A DNA stretch of 32,375 bases, from positions 1 to 32,375 of the forward strand of contig JAEYRW010000115.1 in the NCBI GenBank assembly GCA_023435435.1, in the 5' to 3' direction. This stretch comes from Bacillota bacterium (lineage in GTDB: Bacteria; Bacillota; Clostridia; Christensenellales; Aristaeellaceae). Below are positions 1 to 8,744 of the stretch, piece after piece (within the stretch, counting starts at the first letter, position 1; every line of letters starts with the position of its first letter). The notes below the pieces were generated by a model. That model did no database searches, was not told where the DNA came from, and saw only the letters and a list, made by a program, of their open reading frames with translations. A program made the translations under genes and the position numbers.

Positions 1-3000
1 CAGCGGAACCCACAGTGGAGCCGACAACGGAGCCGACGGTGGAGCCGACGGTTGCGCCGGAGCCCACGCAGGCAACGGAACTGCTGCTTTATTCCCTCGA
101 ACCGGATCAGGATATCGTCGCGGTCAATCAGCAGGTTGTCTGGCGCTTTAGCCAGTCCGGGGCGACGGAAATCAACTATTCGATTGCCAGCGAGGCAGGC
201 GACACGGTCGCTTCCGGCTCGCTGACGGAAAACCAGGTTGCGTGGTCCGCGGACGCGCCGGGTGTTTACACGCTTCGCGTGACCGCGCTGGGCGAAGAGG
301 AGCAGGAACTGACCCTTACATCCTCGGTCACCGTCCGGTCGGACGAGCTGACGGTGGCGGTTTCCTCCAGCATGCGCTACGCTTTCGCGGGCAGCGACGA
401 GCTGGTGTTCAGGACCAGCGTCGCGGGCGGCGTTGAACCCTACGCGGTTGAGTACAAGGTCAGCGTGGGCGGCTCCGTTGTTTATCAGCAGACCGGCTAC
501 GCGGCGAAGGTCACCTACATGCCCGCGCAATTCGGCGAGCACACCCTGACCATGACCGTTACGGATGCGACGGACGCCGTCGCCACCGCGCAGTACACGA
601 TTCCCGTGGCCGTGCGCGATACGGAAACGAGCGGCGATTGGGAAAAGGCGTTCCGCAATCTTGAACGCACGGGCGATTTTGCCAGGGACATCCTGACCAT
701 CGCCTACACGCAGCTGGGATACCAGGAGAGCACCCGCAACTTCATCATCCGCGAGAACGGCGACGTGCAGGGCTACACCCGCTACGGCGACTGGTACGGT
801 TACGACTACGCGGAATGGTGCGCGGCGTTCGTCAGCTTCTGCGCCAACTATGCGGAAATCCCCACCAAGTATCTTTCCAGGGAAAGCAACTGCAACCAAT
901 GGAAGTCGGATCTGGGAGATCTGTATGTCTACGCGTCGAGCGGATACGTTCCCGCGCCGGGCGACTTCATCTTCTTTAACTTCAAGGACAGCAGCGCGCG
1001 GCCCTCGCACATCGGCATCGTTACCTCCGTCGAAAAGGACGACAGCGGCGCCATCCGCGTGCATACCATCGAGGGAAACAGCTACAAATCGGTCCGCGAG
1101 GACGAATACAGACTGACGGATGATTCCATTGTTGGCTTTATGAGCATGGCCCTGGTTCAGGCGCGTGCCGACGAGGAGGCGGCAAGTCAGGAAGAGACGC
1201 CCGAGCCGACCATCGAACCGACAGTTGAGGTGACAGCCGAACCTACGGCCGACCCGACTGCCGAGCCCACGGACGAGGCGACAGTCGTCCCGACGGCTGA
1301 GTCGACGATTGAACCTATAGGTGAACTGGTACTCGAACCGATTGACGAATCAACCCCCGAACCCACGATTGAAGCGACGCTTGAACCCACAGTTGAAGCA
1401 ACGCTTGAGCCCACGATTGAAGCGACGCTTGAGCCCACGATTGAAGCGACGCTTGAACCCACAGTTGAAGCGACGCTCGAGCCCACGATTGAAGCAACGC
1501 TTGAACCCACAGTTGAAGCGACGCTCGAGCCCACGCTCGGACCCGCTCGCCACCTGATCTGCGGCAAAGAGGAGCACATCCACACGGCGGACTGCTACGA
1601 CGCCGACGGAAACCTCATTTGCGGCAAGGAAGAGCACATTCACACCGACGACTGCTATGCCCTCGACGAGGAAGCGACCGTCGAGCCCACCCTTGCGCCG
1701 ATTGAGGCGCCTGCCGGAATCCTGATTTGCGGCAAGCAGGAACACGTCCACACCGCGGACTGCTATGACGCGGACGGTAATCTCATCTGCGGCCTCGAGG
1801 AGCACATCCACACCGCGGACTGCTATGCGCCGCTTCTGGACGGCTACGAATTCGGGCTGTACGCGCGCGGCGACGACTACTCCGTAACCATCGGCTACAA
1901 CAGCGACGCAGGCATTCCGGACGACGCCACGCTCTTTGTCAGCGAGTATCTCCCCGGCTCGAAAGAGTACGAAGCGCGCTACCAAGAGCTGGAGAACCTC
2001 CTGACGGAAGAGAACTCGAAGAGCATCCCCTCCTTTGCCCGCGCGTTCAACGTGGAAATCCGGGTGGATGGCGTCGAGATCGAACCGCTGACCCAGGTAA
2101 AGGTGCAGTTCACCTTTGACGACGAACCGCAGGCCAGTGGCAGCAGCGTCGCGCACTTTGCCGACGAGGGCACGGAGATTCTGGAAGGCAATGACGTAAA
2201 CACCACACAGTCGGAGGACGGAAGCGACCAAGTGGAATTCGCCCTGGACAGCTTCTCCGATGTCGTGATCTATTCCAGCGAGAATCTGATCACTCCCATG
2301 TGCGTGACCGGCGGCACGGCTGCCATCTCCTTCACGGGGAACAAGCAGATCGACTGGCTGGGAGACGGCACGACGAATGCGGACACCACGCTCTCAGGCG
2401 AGAATTTCTATCGCCTGTACCTGGACAGCCTCCCGGTCGGCACCCCCATCGACTTGGTGGTTGTGGTGGACCGCTCGAGCAGCATGAACTATCGGGTTGT
2501 CGCGGATGATCAAAACAGCGGTCTGAAGCGCGATACGGCAGTCATGAATCTGCTCAACGGCATCAACGGCGAGCCTGGTTTCATCAAGCGATTCCTGGCG
2601 CTGAATTCGTCGAACTACCTCTCCATCGTGTGGTTCGGCGGTGACACCAATGGCAACAATACATTACAGACCTCCTTTTCCAATGTGACCGATTCGGGCG
2701 TCGTGAAAAGCTGGACGCAGAATCAGAGCTACACGGTGGGTGACAGCACCGCCAGCGCGGACAACGTCGGCGCCTTGGGCAATAACGGCACGGACTACAT
2801 GGCGGGCTTTTGGGCGGCGGCCGACATGATGAGCTCGAACTCGACGATCGCCAGCAACGGCCACGTAAAAATGGTGATCTTTCTGTCGGACGGCGCGCCG
2901 ACCTTCTACGTGACGAGGTCGAGCAACAATTCCACCACCGCCACCTACGCGGAATACCTGACCTGGAAGAGCAGCGGGAATCCGTCGCTCTACCGGCGGG

Positions 3001-6000
3001 GAACCGGAAGCAGCTCGAGCAGCAACCTGACGGAAAACCAGGGCCCCGCCAAGACCTCGTTCGACGACTTCATGGCGAACAATCCCGATACCGTCTTTAG
3101 CACCATCATGTTCGCGCCGTCGGGCGCAAGCACCGGGGTGGCGAGCTACATGACGGCCAACGGCGGAAGCTGGAAGCACACGCAGGGCAACGCAAACCTC
3201 GATGAAGTGTTTGCCACCATGGTCGGTTCCATCATCGCCGCCAAAAACTTCTCGATTCAGGATCAGTTGAGCAAGTATGTGTCACTTTACACGACGCAGC
3301 CCGACATCAAGATCCAGCGCGAGAACCTGCTTTCGGGCGTGACACAGGTCTTGTGGCAGAGCAGCGGCTCGGTTTCCGCCAGCGGCGGAACCATCGGTGC
3401 CGCCACATCCGCAAACACCGAGGACGGCGTCACGATCATCAGCGACGTGTCCTACACCCCGGCGACGCCCGGAGACACCACCGGCCTTGTGAAGGTCCTC
3501 TTCAACACCAGTTACCCGGTCGATCTTCAGTGGAAGTACACCGTCTCCTTCAACGTCCAGACGACGGAGACCGCGTTCACGGAATACGCGGCGAGCGGCT
3601 ACAACGCGACGGGCGATTCCAACACCGACTACGCCACCAACGCGACCAGCTCCGGCAAGGCGGGTTTCCATTCCAACCTGTCGGCGCAGCTGGACTACAT
3701 CACCGAAAATCCTTCCGGGAGCTACACCGTTTTGTATCCCCATCCCGTGGTGCAGGTGTACCTGAAAAACGTCGTGTTTGAAAAGCGCGACAGCGTGACC
3801 GGGAGCCCGATGTCCGGCGTGACGTTCAATCTGTACAAGCAGACGGACCTCGCCACCGACCCGGTGATCCCCGGAACAAGCTCGGTCAGGGGGGTGCAGG
3901 TAAACAGCACTTATACCACCGGCGCGAACGGAAGGGTAACGCTGTCCAAGCTGAAGTCCGGAACCTACTGGCTCTATGAGACCGCGACGCCTTCCGGATA
4001 CCAGGCCGCGCCGAGTGCCTTCGGCTTCACGCTCAACGCCGCGACCGGAGTCATCAGCAATTTGTCAAATGCGAATCTGATGGCGCTGCCGGGAGCGGGA
4101 GAGACGGAAATCGCCCTCATCATCAAGAACGTGCCCAAGACCTCCGTTTCAGTGGAAAAGGTTTGGGAGAACATCGACGGCACGACTTACACGGGGACGC
4201 GCACTGCGGTCACGATCAAGCTGTACCGCGAAAAGTATGTCTCCAGCGCATGGGTGGCAGACAGCGACTTCGTGCAGTCCCTCACCCTGTCGTCCTCCAA
4301 CAACTGGGCCGGAAGCTGGACGGGCCTTGACCGCACCAGTTCCACCGGCGCGGCGTACCGCTACTACGTGGTGGAGACTCCCGTGCCTGACGGCTTCGCG
4401 GTGAGCTACAGCAGCAACAACAGCGAGCGCGTCATCTCGGGCAAGATCATCGTGACCAACCGTTGCACCTACATTCCGGTCGAGAAGGTCTGGTACGGCG
4501 GTTCCGCCGCGGCAAACGGCATCACCTCCGTTACGGTGCAGCTCACCGCGGACGGCCAGGCGGTAAGCGGACAGACGGTTACCCTCACGTCCGCCAACAG
4601 CTGGAAGGGCCAGTTCACGAACGTATCCTACAATGCCTCGACCACCTACGGCGTCATCGAAGTCACCGATCTCTCGGCATCCGGTTACACGTACTCCGTA
4701 TCCGGCAATCCGGTTTCCGGCTTTACGGTAACCAACGAGAAGAAGGTCTCGGTAACGGTCTCGAAGGTCTGGCGCGACGGCGCGACGACACACCCCAGCG
4801 TCACCATCAATTTGATGGCCAAGGAAGGCGCGAGCGGAACGGTCTACGACACCGGCAAATCCACGACGCTCTCCAACACGGCCGGCTGGACGTACACCTT
4901 CACAGATCTTCCCCAGTACACCTCCGCCGGAACTGAGATCATCTACTCCATCAAGGAGCTGACGATCACCGGCTACACTGCCTCCATCGGTACGGCGACG
5001 CGGGATGCGAATGGGAATTACAGCTTCACGGTCACCAACACGAAGTTTGTGAACGTGACGGTCACGAAGACCTGGCTGGACGGCAACGCGACGGTGCATC
5101 CGGATGTCAAGATCCGGCTGATGTCCAAGGAAGGCGAGAACGGAACGGTGGGATATACGGGCAAGTACCTGATCCTGTCCGACGCGCTCGGCTGGACGCG
5201 CACCTTTACGGACCTTCCTCAGTACACCGCGGGCGGCACTGAAATCATTTACTCGATCGAGGAGTTGACGCTCGACGGCTACACGTCGGTGATCGGCACG
5301 CCCACGCGGGACGCCAGCGGGAACTACAGCTTCACGGTGACCAACACAAGGCTTGTGAACGTGGCGGTCGCAAAGGTCTGGCACGACGGCATGACCACAC
5401 ACACCAAGGTTCTGATCCGGCTGATGGCCAAGGAAGGCGAGAACGGAACGATCTATGATACGAACATGTTCGTGACGCTCTCCGATACGAACGGCTGGAC
5501 GTACACCTTTGCGGATCTTCCCCAGTACACCGCGAACGGCACCGAAATCATCTACTCCATCAAGGAGCTGGCGATCAGCGGCTACAGCTCGACAATCGGC
5601 ACGCCCACGCGCGACGAGAACGGGAACTACAGCTTCACGGTGACCAACACGAAGCTTGTGAACGTGACGGTCACAAAGAACTGGTCGGATGGGACTGCGA
5701 CAACCCACTCCGCGGTCGTGATCAAGCTGATGGCCAAGAACGGCGCGAACGGGACGGTTTACGACACGGGCGTGTCGGCAAGCCTCTCCCAGGAAAACAG
5801 CTGGACCTACACCTTCGAAAACCTGGCGCGCTACACGGCAAACGATGAAGAGATCATCTACTCCGTCGAGGAAGTGGCGGTCAGCGGCTATGACACGGTG
5901 ATCGGCACGCCCACGCGCGACGAGAACGGGAACTACAGCTTCACGGTGACCAATACCAAACAGGTGAACGTAACGGTCACAAAGGTCTGGACGGACGGCG

Positions 6001-6791
6001 ACACGGTTGCCCATCCCAACGTCGTGATCAAGCTCATGGCGCAGGATGGCCCGGACGCGACGCCCTACGATACGGGTAAATCCGTGACACTCCCCCAGAA
6101 CGGCAACTGGACCTACACGTTCACAAATCTGGCGCGCGCGACGGCAGCCGGCGTGGAAATCATCTACTCCATCCAGGAGGAGGCGGTGACCGGATACGAT
6201 TCGGTAATCGGCGAGCCGACCCAGGATGAGAGCGGGAATTACAGCTTCACCGTCACCAACACGCCGAAGTACGATCTGGTGGTCGAAAAGCGCGACAAGG
6301 CCAATTCCTCGGCCAAACTTTCCGGCGCTCAGTTCGACCTGTACCTCGAGGTTCCCTCCGGGACGGACGGTGCGGTGGTGATCCCCAACGCGGGAAGCAC
6401 CCACTACGGTATCATACAGAACGCCACCGCGTACACCACAAACGCCAATGGGCGCATCACGCTGGCGAGCCTCCTGCCGGGCAGTTACTGGTTGGTTGAG
6501 ACCGTGGTTCCCACCGGTTACTACACGCCGACCACCTCGTTCGGTTTCACGTTGGGGAATGACGGCGCCCTCTCGGCGCTCACGAATTCCGAACTGATGC
6601 AGCTGGGCGATGGGAACGAAATCGATCTGGTCATCCTCAATCAAAAGGGCTACGAACTCCCGGATACCGGCGGACCGGGAACCCGAACCGTTACATGGCT
6701 TGGTCTGGCGCTCATGGCGCTGTCCGGCATCATGTATATCGCGGGCAGAAGCAGGAAACGTGGAAGGGGGGCGAGGGTCAATTCCAGGTAA
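1..6791 (+). CDS. Giant LPXTG-anchored pilus adhesin/tip protein with CHAP, VWA and Cna-B domains (5' end outside window)
   Basis: The reading frame is open at the left edge (first whole codon at base 3), so the N-terminus and signal peptide are missing; at least 2,262 residues are visible. Counting from the GTG at 15, the order is: Pro/Thr/Glu-rich stretch; two Ig-like domains (about 26-205); CHAP-type hydrolase domain (about 222-380) with candidate catalytic C269, H332 and N355; Thr/Pro/Glu repeats (about 394-512); four Cys/His repeats (514-607); VWA domain (about 812-1075) with MIDAS D819-x-S821-x-S823 and a second Asp at 959; a SpaA-like domain near 1254; seven Cna-B domains (about 1376-2085); a second SpaA-like domain; LPDTG at 2215-2219, a membrane helix and a basic tail. 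Cna-B lysines (KVW) and terminal asparagines (TVTNT) suggest isopeptide bonds. VWA plus Cna-B plus LPXTG upstream of pilins and sortase C is the layout of tip adhesins such as SpaC. The CHAP domain could open peptidoglycan or act as a toxin; that is inference. Confidence 0.9.
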   Translation, partial: AEPTVEPTTEPTVEPTVAPEPTQATELLLYSLEPDQDIVAVNQQVVWRFSQSGATEINYSIASEAGDTVASGSLTENQVAWSADAPGVYTLRVTALGEEEQELTLTSSVTVRSDELTVAVSSSMRYAFAGSDELVFRTSVAGGVEPYAVEYKVSVGGSVVYQQTGYAAKVTYMPAQFGEHTLTMTVTDATDAVATAQYTIPVAVRDTETSGDWEKAFRNLERTGDFARDILTIAYTQLGYQESTRNFIIRENGDVQGYTRYGDWYGYDYAEWCAAFVSFCANYAEIPTKYLSRESNCNQWKSDLGDLYVYASSGYVPAPGDFIFFNFKDSSARPSHIGIVTSVEKDDSGAIRVHTIEGNSYKSVREDEYRLTDDSIVGFMSMALVQARADEEAASQEETPEPTIEPTVEVTAEPTADPTAEPTDEATVVPTAESTIEPIGELVLEPIDESTPEPTIEATLEPTVEATLEPTIEATLEPTIEATLEPTVEATLEPTIEATLEPTVEATLEPTLGPARHLICGKEEHIHTADCYDADGNLICGKEEHIHTDDCYALDEEATVEPTLAPIEAPAGILICGKQEHVHTADCYDADGNLICGLEEHIHTADCYAPLLDGYEFGLYARGDDYSVTIGYNSDAGIPDDATLFVSEYLPGSKEYEARYQELENLLTEENSKSIPSFARAFNVEIRVDGVEIEPLTQVKVQFTFDDEPQASGSSVAHFADEGTEILEGNDVNTTQSEDGSDQVEFALDSFSDVVIYSSENLITPMCVTGGTAAISFTGNKQIDWLGDGTTNADTTLSGENFYRLYLDSLPVGTPIDLVVVVDRSSSMNYRVVADDQNSGLKRDTAVMNLLNGINGEPGFIKRFLALNSSNYLSIVWFGGDTNGNNTLQTSFSNVTDSGVVKSWTQNQSYTVGDSTASADNVGALGNNGTDYMAGFWAAADMMSSNSTIASNGHVKMVIFLSDGAPTFYVTRSSNNSTTATYAEYLTWKSSGNPSLYRRGTGSSSSSNLTENQGPAKTSFDDFMANNPDTVFSTIMFAPSGASTGVASYMTANGGSWKHTQGNANLDEVFATMVGSIIAAKNFSIQDQLSKYVSLYTTQPDIKIQRENLLSGVTQVLWQSSGSVSASGGTIGAATSANTEDGVTIISDVSYTPATPGDTTGLVKVLFNTSYPVDLQWKYTVSFNVQTTETAFTEYAASGYNATGDSNTDYATNATSSGKAGFHSNLSAQLDYITENPSGSYTVLYPHPVVQVYLKNVVFEKRDSVTGSPMSGVTFNLYKQTDLATDPVIPGTSSVRGVQVNSTYTTGANGRVTLSKLKSGTYWLYETATPSGYQAAPSAFGFTLNAATGVISNLSNANLMALPGAGETEIALIIKNVPKTSVSVEKVWENIDGTTYTGTRTAVTIKLYREKYVSSAWVADSDFVQSLTLSSSNNWAGSWTGLDRTSSTGAAYRYYVVETPVPDGFAVSYSSNNSERVISGKIIVTNRCTYIPVEKVWYGGSAAANGITSVTVQLTADGQAVSGQTVTLTSANSWKGQFTNVSYNASTTYGVIEVTDLSASGYTYSVSGNPVSGFTVTNEKKVSVTVSKVWRDGATTHPSVTINLMAKEGASGTVYDTGKSTTLSNTAGWTYTFTDLPQYTSAGTEIIYSIKELTITGYTASIGTATRDANGNYSFTVTNTKFVNVTVTKTWLDGNATVHPDVKIRLMSKEGENGTVGYTGKYLILSDALGWTRTFTDLPQYTAGGTEIIYSIEELTLDGYTSVIGTPTRDASGNYSFTVTNTRLVNVAVAKVWHDGMTTHTKVLIRLMAKEGENGTIYDTNMFVTLSDTNGWTYTFADLPQYTANGTEIIYSIKELAISGYSSTIGTPTRDENGNYSFTVTNTKLVNVTVTKNWSDGTATTHSAVVIKLMAKNGANGTVYDTGVSASLSQENSWTYTFENLARYTANDEEIIYSVEEVAVSGYDTVIGTPTRDENGNYSFTVTNTKQVNVTVTKVWTDGDTVAHPNVVIKLMAQDGPDATPYDTGKSVTLPQNGNWTYTFTNLARATAAGVEIIYSIQEEAVTGYDSVIGEPTQDESGNYSFTVTNTPKYDLVVEKRDKANSSAKLSGAQFDLYLEVPSGTDGAVVIPNAGSTHYGIIQNATAYTTNANGRITLASLLPGSYWLVETVVPTGYYTPTTSFGFTLGNDGALSALTNSELMQLGDGNEIDLVILNQKGYELPDTGGPGTRTVTWLGLALMALSGIMYIAGRSRKRGRGARVNSR
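1359..1526 (+). repeat. 24-nt tandem repeat encoding EPT(I/V)EATL
   Basis: Seven head-to-tail units of 24 bases encode EPTIEATL or EPTVEATL, followed by a partial unit EPTLGP. The surrounding segment (about 1195-1550) is a looser Glu-Pro-Thr linker. The units differ mainly at the I/V codon and at gcg/gca and ctt/ctc wobble positions. This looks like a wall-spanning stalk between the CHAP domain and the Cys/His repeats. In-frame unit gain or loss would change linker length without breaking the protein. Confidence 0.9.
1554..1830 (+). repeat. Four Cys/His repeats, pattern LICGxxEHxHTxxCY
   Basis: Four copies of a 15-residue motif with invariant Cys, His, His and Cys occur as two pairs (starting near 1554, 1614, 1722 and 1782), separated by a short acidic Pro/Thr linker. 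Within each pair the units are joined by YDADGN or a similar spacer. The Cys-x4-His-x-His-x3-Cys spacing could bind a metal such as zinc or form disulfides. I recognise similar motifs from large clostridial surface proteins but know of no assigned function. Confidence 0.8.
4746..6266 (+). repeat. Five near-identical tandem Cna-B domains (period 303/306 nt)
   Basis: Units begin near 4746, 5049, 5355, 5658 and 5964, each 101-102 residues. Each starts V(S/N)V-x-V-x-K-x-W and ends NGNYSFTVTNT or SGNYSFTVTNT. Stretches at the unit ends are almost identical at DNA level, which suggests recent duplication or gene conversion. Two more divergent Cna-B domains precede them (about 4140-4745). Lys in KxW, Glu in the IIYSI/VEE segment and Asn in VTNT are the expected isopeptide partners for this fold. 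Confidence 0.88.
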
Positions 6792-6885
6792 GATTCGAGT
6801 CCGCAGCTACACGGTCTTTCAAAAGACCCGCTTATGCCCACGAACAAGTACAACGAGTTTGACCTATTAAGAGAGGAAGAAATTG

Positions 6886-8649
6886 ATGAATACCATGAAG
6901 AGAATCTCTGGTTTGCTCTTGGCACTCACCCTGGTTCTTGCCTTGGCGGTTCCCGCGTTCGCGGCGACCGCGGGCAACGGCACGATCCTTATTAGCGACA
7001 GTACCGATGTTGACGCCGGTGCTCGCTCCTTCACCGCTTACCAGATCCTCGAAGTCTCTCTGTCCTCGACCAACGTCCCCGTCTACACCGTTCCGGCGGA
7101 GATGGAAAGCTTCTACAGGAGCTACTTCTCCGGAAACGCGGCGGTGACTTCCGCCACGACCGCGGCGGAGCTGAATCTGGCGGTGTTTAACGCCATCGAC
7201 GCGCTGAAGTCTGACAAGACGGCCGTCGAGGCGTTCGCGGAGGCAGCCCTGGCCGCTGCGATTACCGCGCCGAACACGCTGTACTCCATCACGTTCAACG
7301 GCAATGCCGCCACCTCGGTTCCCTACGGCTACTACGTGATCAAGGACAACACCACGGCGTCCGAAACATCCCGCGTTTCCGCGGTCATGCTGGATACCAC
7401 AACCCCCGAAGCCGCCATCACCATTAAGGCTGACGCCCCCTCGATCGACAAGACCATCGTCGAAGGCAACGCCACGACGGATTACTCCAATGGCGCGATC
7501 GGCGACGTCGTCACCTACAAGGTCACCACGAAGGTTCCGGACATGCGCGGATACACCAAGTACTTCTTCAACATCAATGATACGCTGAGCAAGGGCTTGG
7601 ATTTCCAGGGCATCACTTCCATCACCATCGATGGCACCCCCCTGACCCAGGGCGTTGACGCTTCGAACCCGGGCGACTTCTACGTCATCGAAACGCCCAA
7701 CACCACCACCGGCGAGACGGAAATCCAGATCGTCTTCCATGATTTCATCCAGTATTACCGCGGCGCGGTTGACCAGACCGGCAAGGACATCGTCGTTACT
7801 TATACCGCGAAAATTGACACCGACGCCGTGATCGGCGTGGAAGGCAACCCCAACGCGGTCCAGCTCATCTACTCCAACGACCCCAGGAACGAAGGCAAGG
7901 GCATTGATATTCCGGATGAGAATGACCCCAAGGGCGTTACGCCGGTGACCAAGACCTTTACCTACACCACGGGCATCGACGTGCTCAAGTACGCCATGAG
8001 CGGGACCGAAGAGATTTCGCTCGAAGGCGCGGTGTTCACCCTCAAGGGCACTGATCTTCTGAATGTGGTCGGCATAAAGGGCGACTGGTTCGAGATGGAT
8101 GATGCCGGCACTTACTACAAGCTGCTCGACGGCACCTACACAACCACCGAGCCCACGACCACACCCGTCGACACCACAGGCAAGTATGCAAGCACCACGC
8201 AGAAGTACAAGCTGGTGACCGAGACGCGGTTCGAGGATGTCAAGACTGGGGGCACGTACCTTGCCACCGGCACGGTGGATTCCACCGGTCATCTCTACTT
8301 CGACGGCCTGAAGGCCGGCACCTACACCCTGACCGAAATTACCGCCCCGAGCGGCTACAACCTGCTGAACGATCCCATCGAGATCGTCATCGGCTGGACG
8401 GCCCCCGCTGATCCGGACACCAGCACGGAGTGCACCTGGAGCTTCAGCGTCAATGGCGGAACTGCTTCGACCTCCCTTACCGAGGACGGGCGCTGCCTGG
8501 TCAAGGTCGAGAATAAGCCCTCCAACGAACTGCCCTCCACCGGCGGCATGGGCACGACCCTGTTCACCATCGGTGGCCTGGTGCTGATGGCCGGCGCCGC
8601 GCTGGTGCTGGTGATCCGCCGCAAGGGCGCCAAGTCCGGCAACAAGTAA
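6886..8649 (+). CDS. LPXTG-anchored major (backbone) pilin with fimbrial isopeptide D2 domain
   Basis: This 587-residue protein has a Sec signal peptide (MNTMKRIS, hydrophobic core, cleavage predicted after AVPAFA at residue 26). Residues about 185-330 match the fimbrial isopeptide-formation D2 domain (GDVVTYKVTTKVPD, then NINDTLSKGLDF, later a VQLIYSNDP strand). A C-terminal SpaA/Cna-B-like domain contains the E-box-like LTEITAPSGY. The sorting signal is LPSTG, a hydrophobic helix and a basic tail. The usual VYPK pilin motif is absent; K181 in ITIKAD lies where that motif is expected, just before D2. It sits between the giant adhesin and sortase C, as backbone pilins do. The start chosen is ATG 6886, about 8 bases after an AGAGGA ribosome site; ATG 6895 is possible. 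Confidence 0.9.
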   Translation: MNTMKRISGLLLALTLVLALAVPAFAATAGNGTILISDSTDVDAGARSFTAYQILEVSLSSTNVPVYTVPAEMESFYRSYFSGNAAVTSATTAAELNLAVFNAIDALKSDKTAVEAFAEAALAAAITAPNTLYSITFNGNAATSVPYGYYVIKDNTTASETSRVSAVMLDTTTPEAAITIKADAPSIDKTIVEGNATTDYSNGAIGDVVTYKVTTKVPDMRGYTKYFFNINDTLSKGLDFQGITSITIDGTPLTQGVDASNPGDFYVIETPNTTTGETEIQIVFHDFIQYYRGAVDQTGKDIVVTYTAKIDTDAVIGVEGNPNAVQLIYSNDPRNEGKGIDIPDENDPKGVTPVTKTFTYTTGIDVLKYAMSGTEEISLEGAVFTLKGTDLLNVVGIKGDWFEMDDAGTYYKLLDGTYTTTEPTTTPVDTTGKYASTTQKYKLVTETRFEDVKTGGTYLATGTVDSTGHLYFDGLKAGTYTLTEITAPSGYNLLNDPIEIVIGWTAPADPDTSTECTWSFSVNGGTASTSLTEDGRCLVKVENKPSNELPSTGGMGTTLFTIGGLVLMAGAALVLVIRRKGAKSGNK

Positions 8650-8659
8650 TACCAAAACC

Positions 8660-8714
8660 GCGCGGTGAACGCGCAGAACACGGGCGCCGCGGACGGCATT
8701 CCGCCCGCGGCGCC
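8660..8714 (+). promoter_or_regulatory. Two GC-rich stem-loops between backbone pilin and sortase genes
   Basis: A 5-bp stem GCGCG/CGCGC (8660-8674) is followed by a long stem in which GGCGCCGCGG (8683-8692) pairs perfectly with CCGCGGCGCC (8705-8714), with CGG/CCG pairing inside. No T run follows, so this is not a normal intrinsic terminator. Within an operon such a structure could protect the pilin mRNA from 3' exonucleases or lower sortase expression relative to pilin. That role is inferred. Confidence 0.6.
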
Positions 8715-8744
8715 GGAAGAAAAAAAGATGGCAGGGAGTTTTCC

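Noticed and set aside
1359..1526. Regular 24-nt repeats as a possible CRISPR array
   Set aside because: There are no spacers; the units are contiguous, in frame and encode EPT(I/V)EATL.
4149..6644. 831-codon open frame on the - strand inside the Cna-B array
   Set aside because: It is antisense to a clearly coding repeat region, has no domain, and exists because GC-rich codon use removes stops on the opposite strand. The same holds for other long - strand frames at 1350-2231, 6832-8655, 11594-12883, 13369-14571 and 22936-24168.
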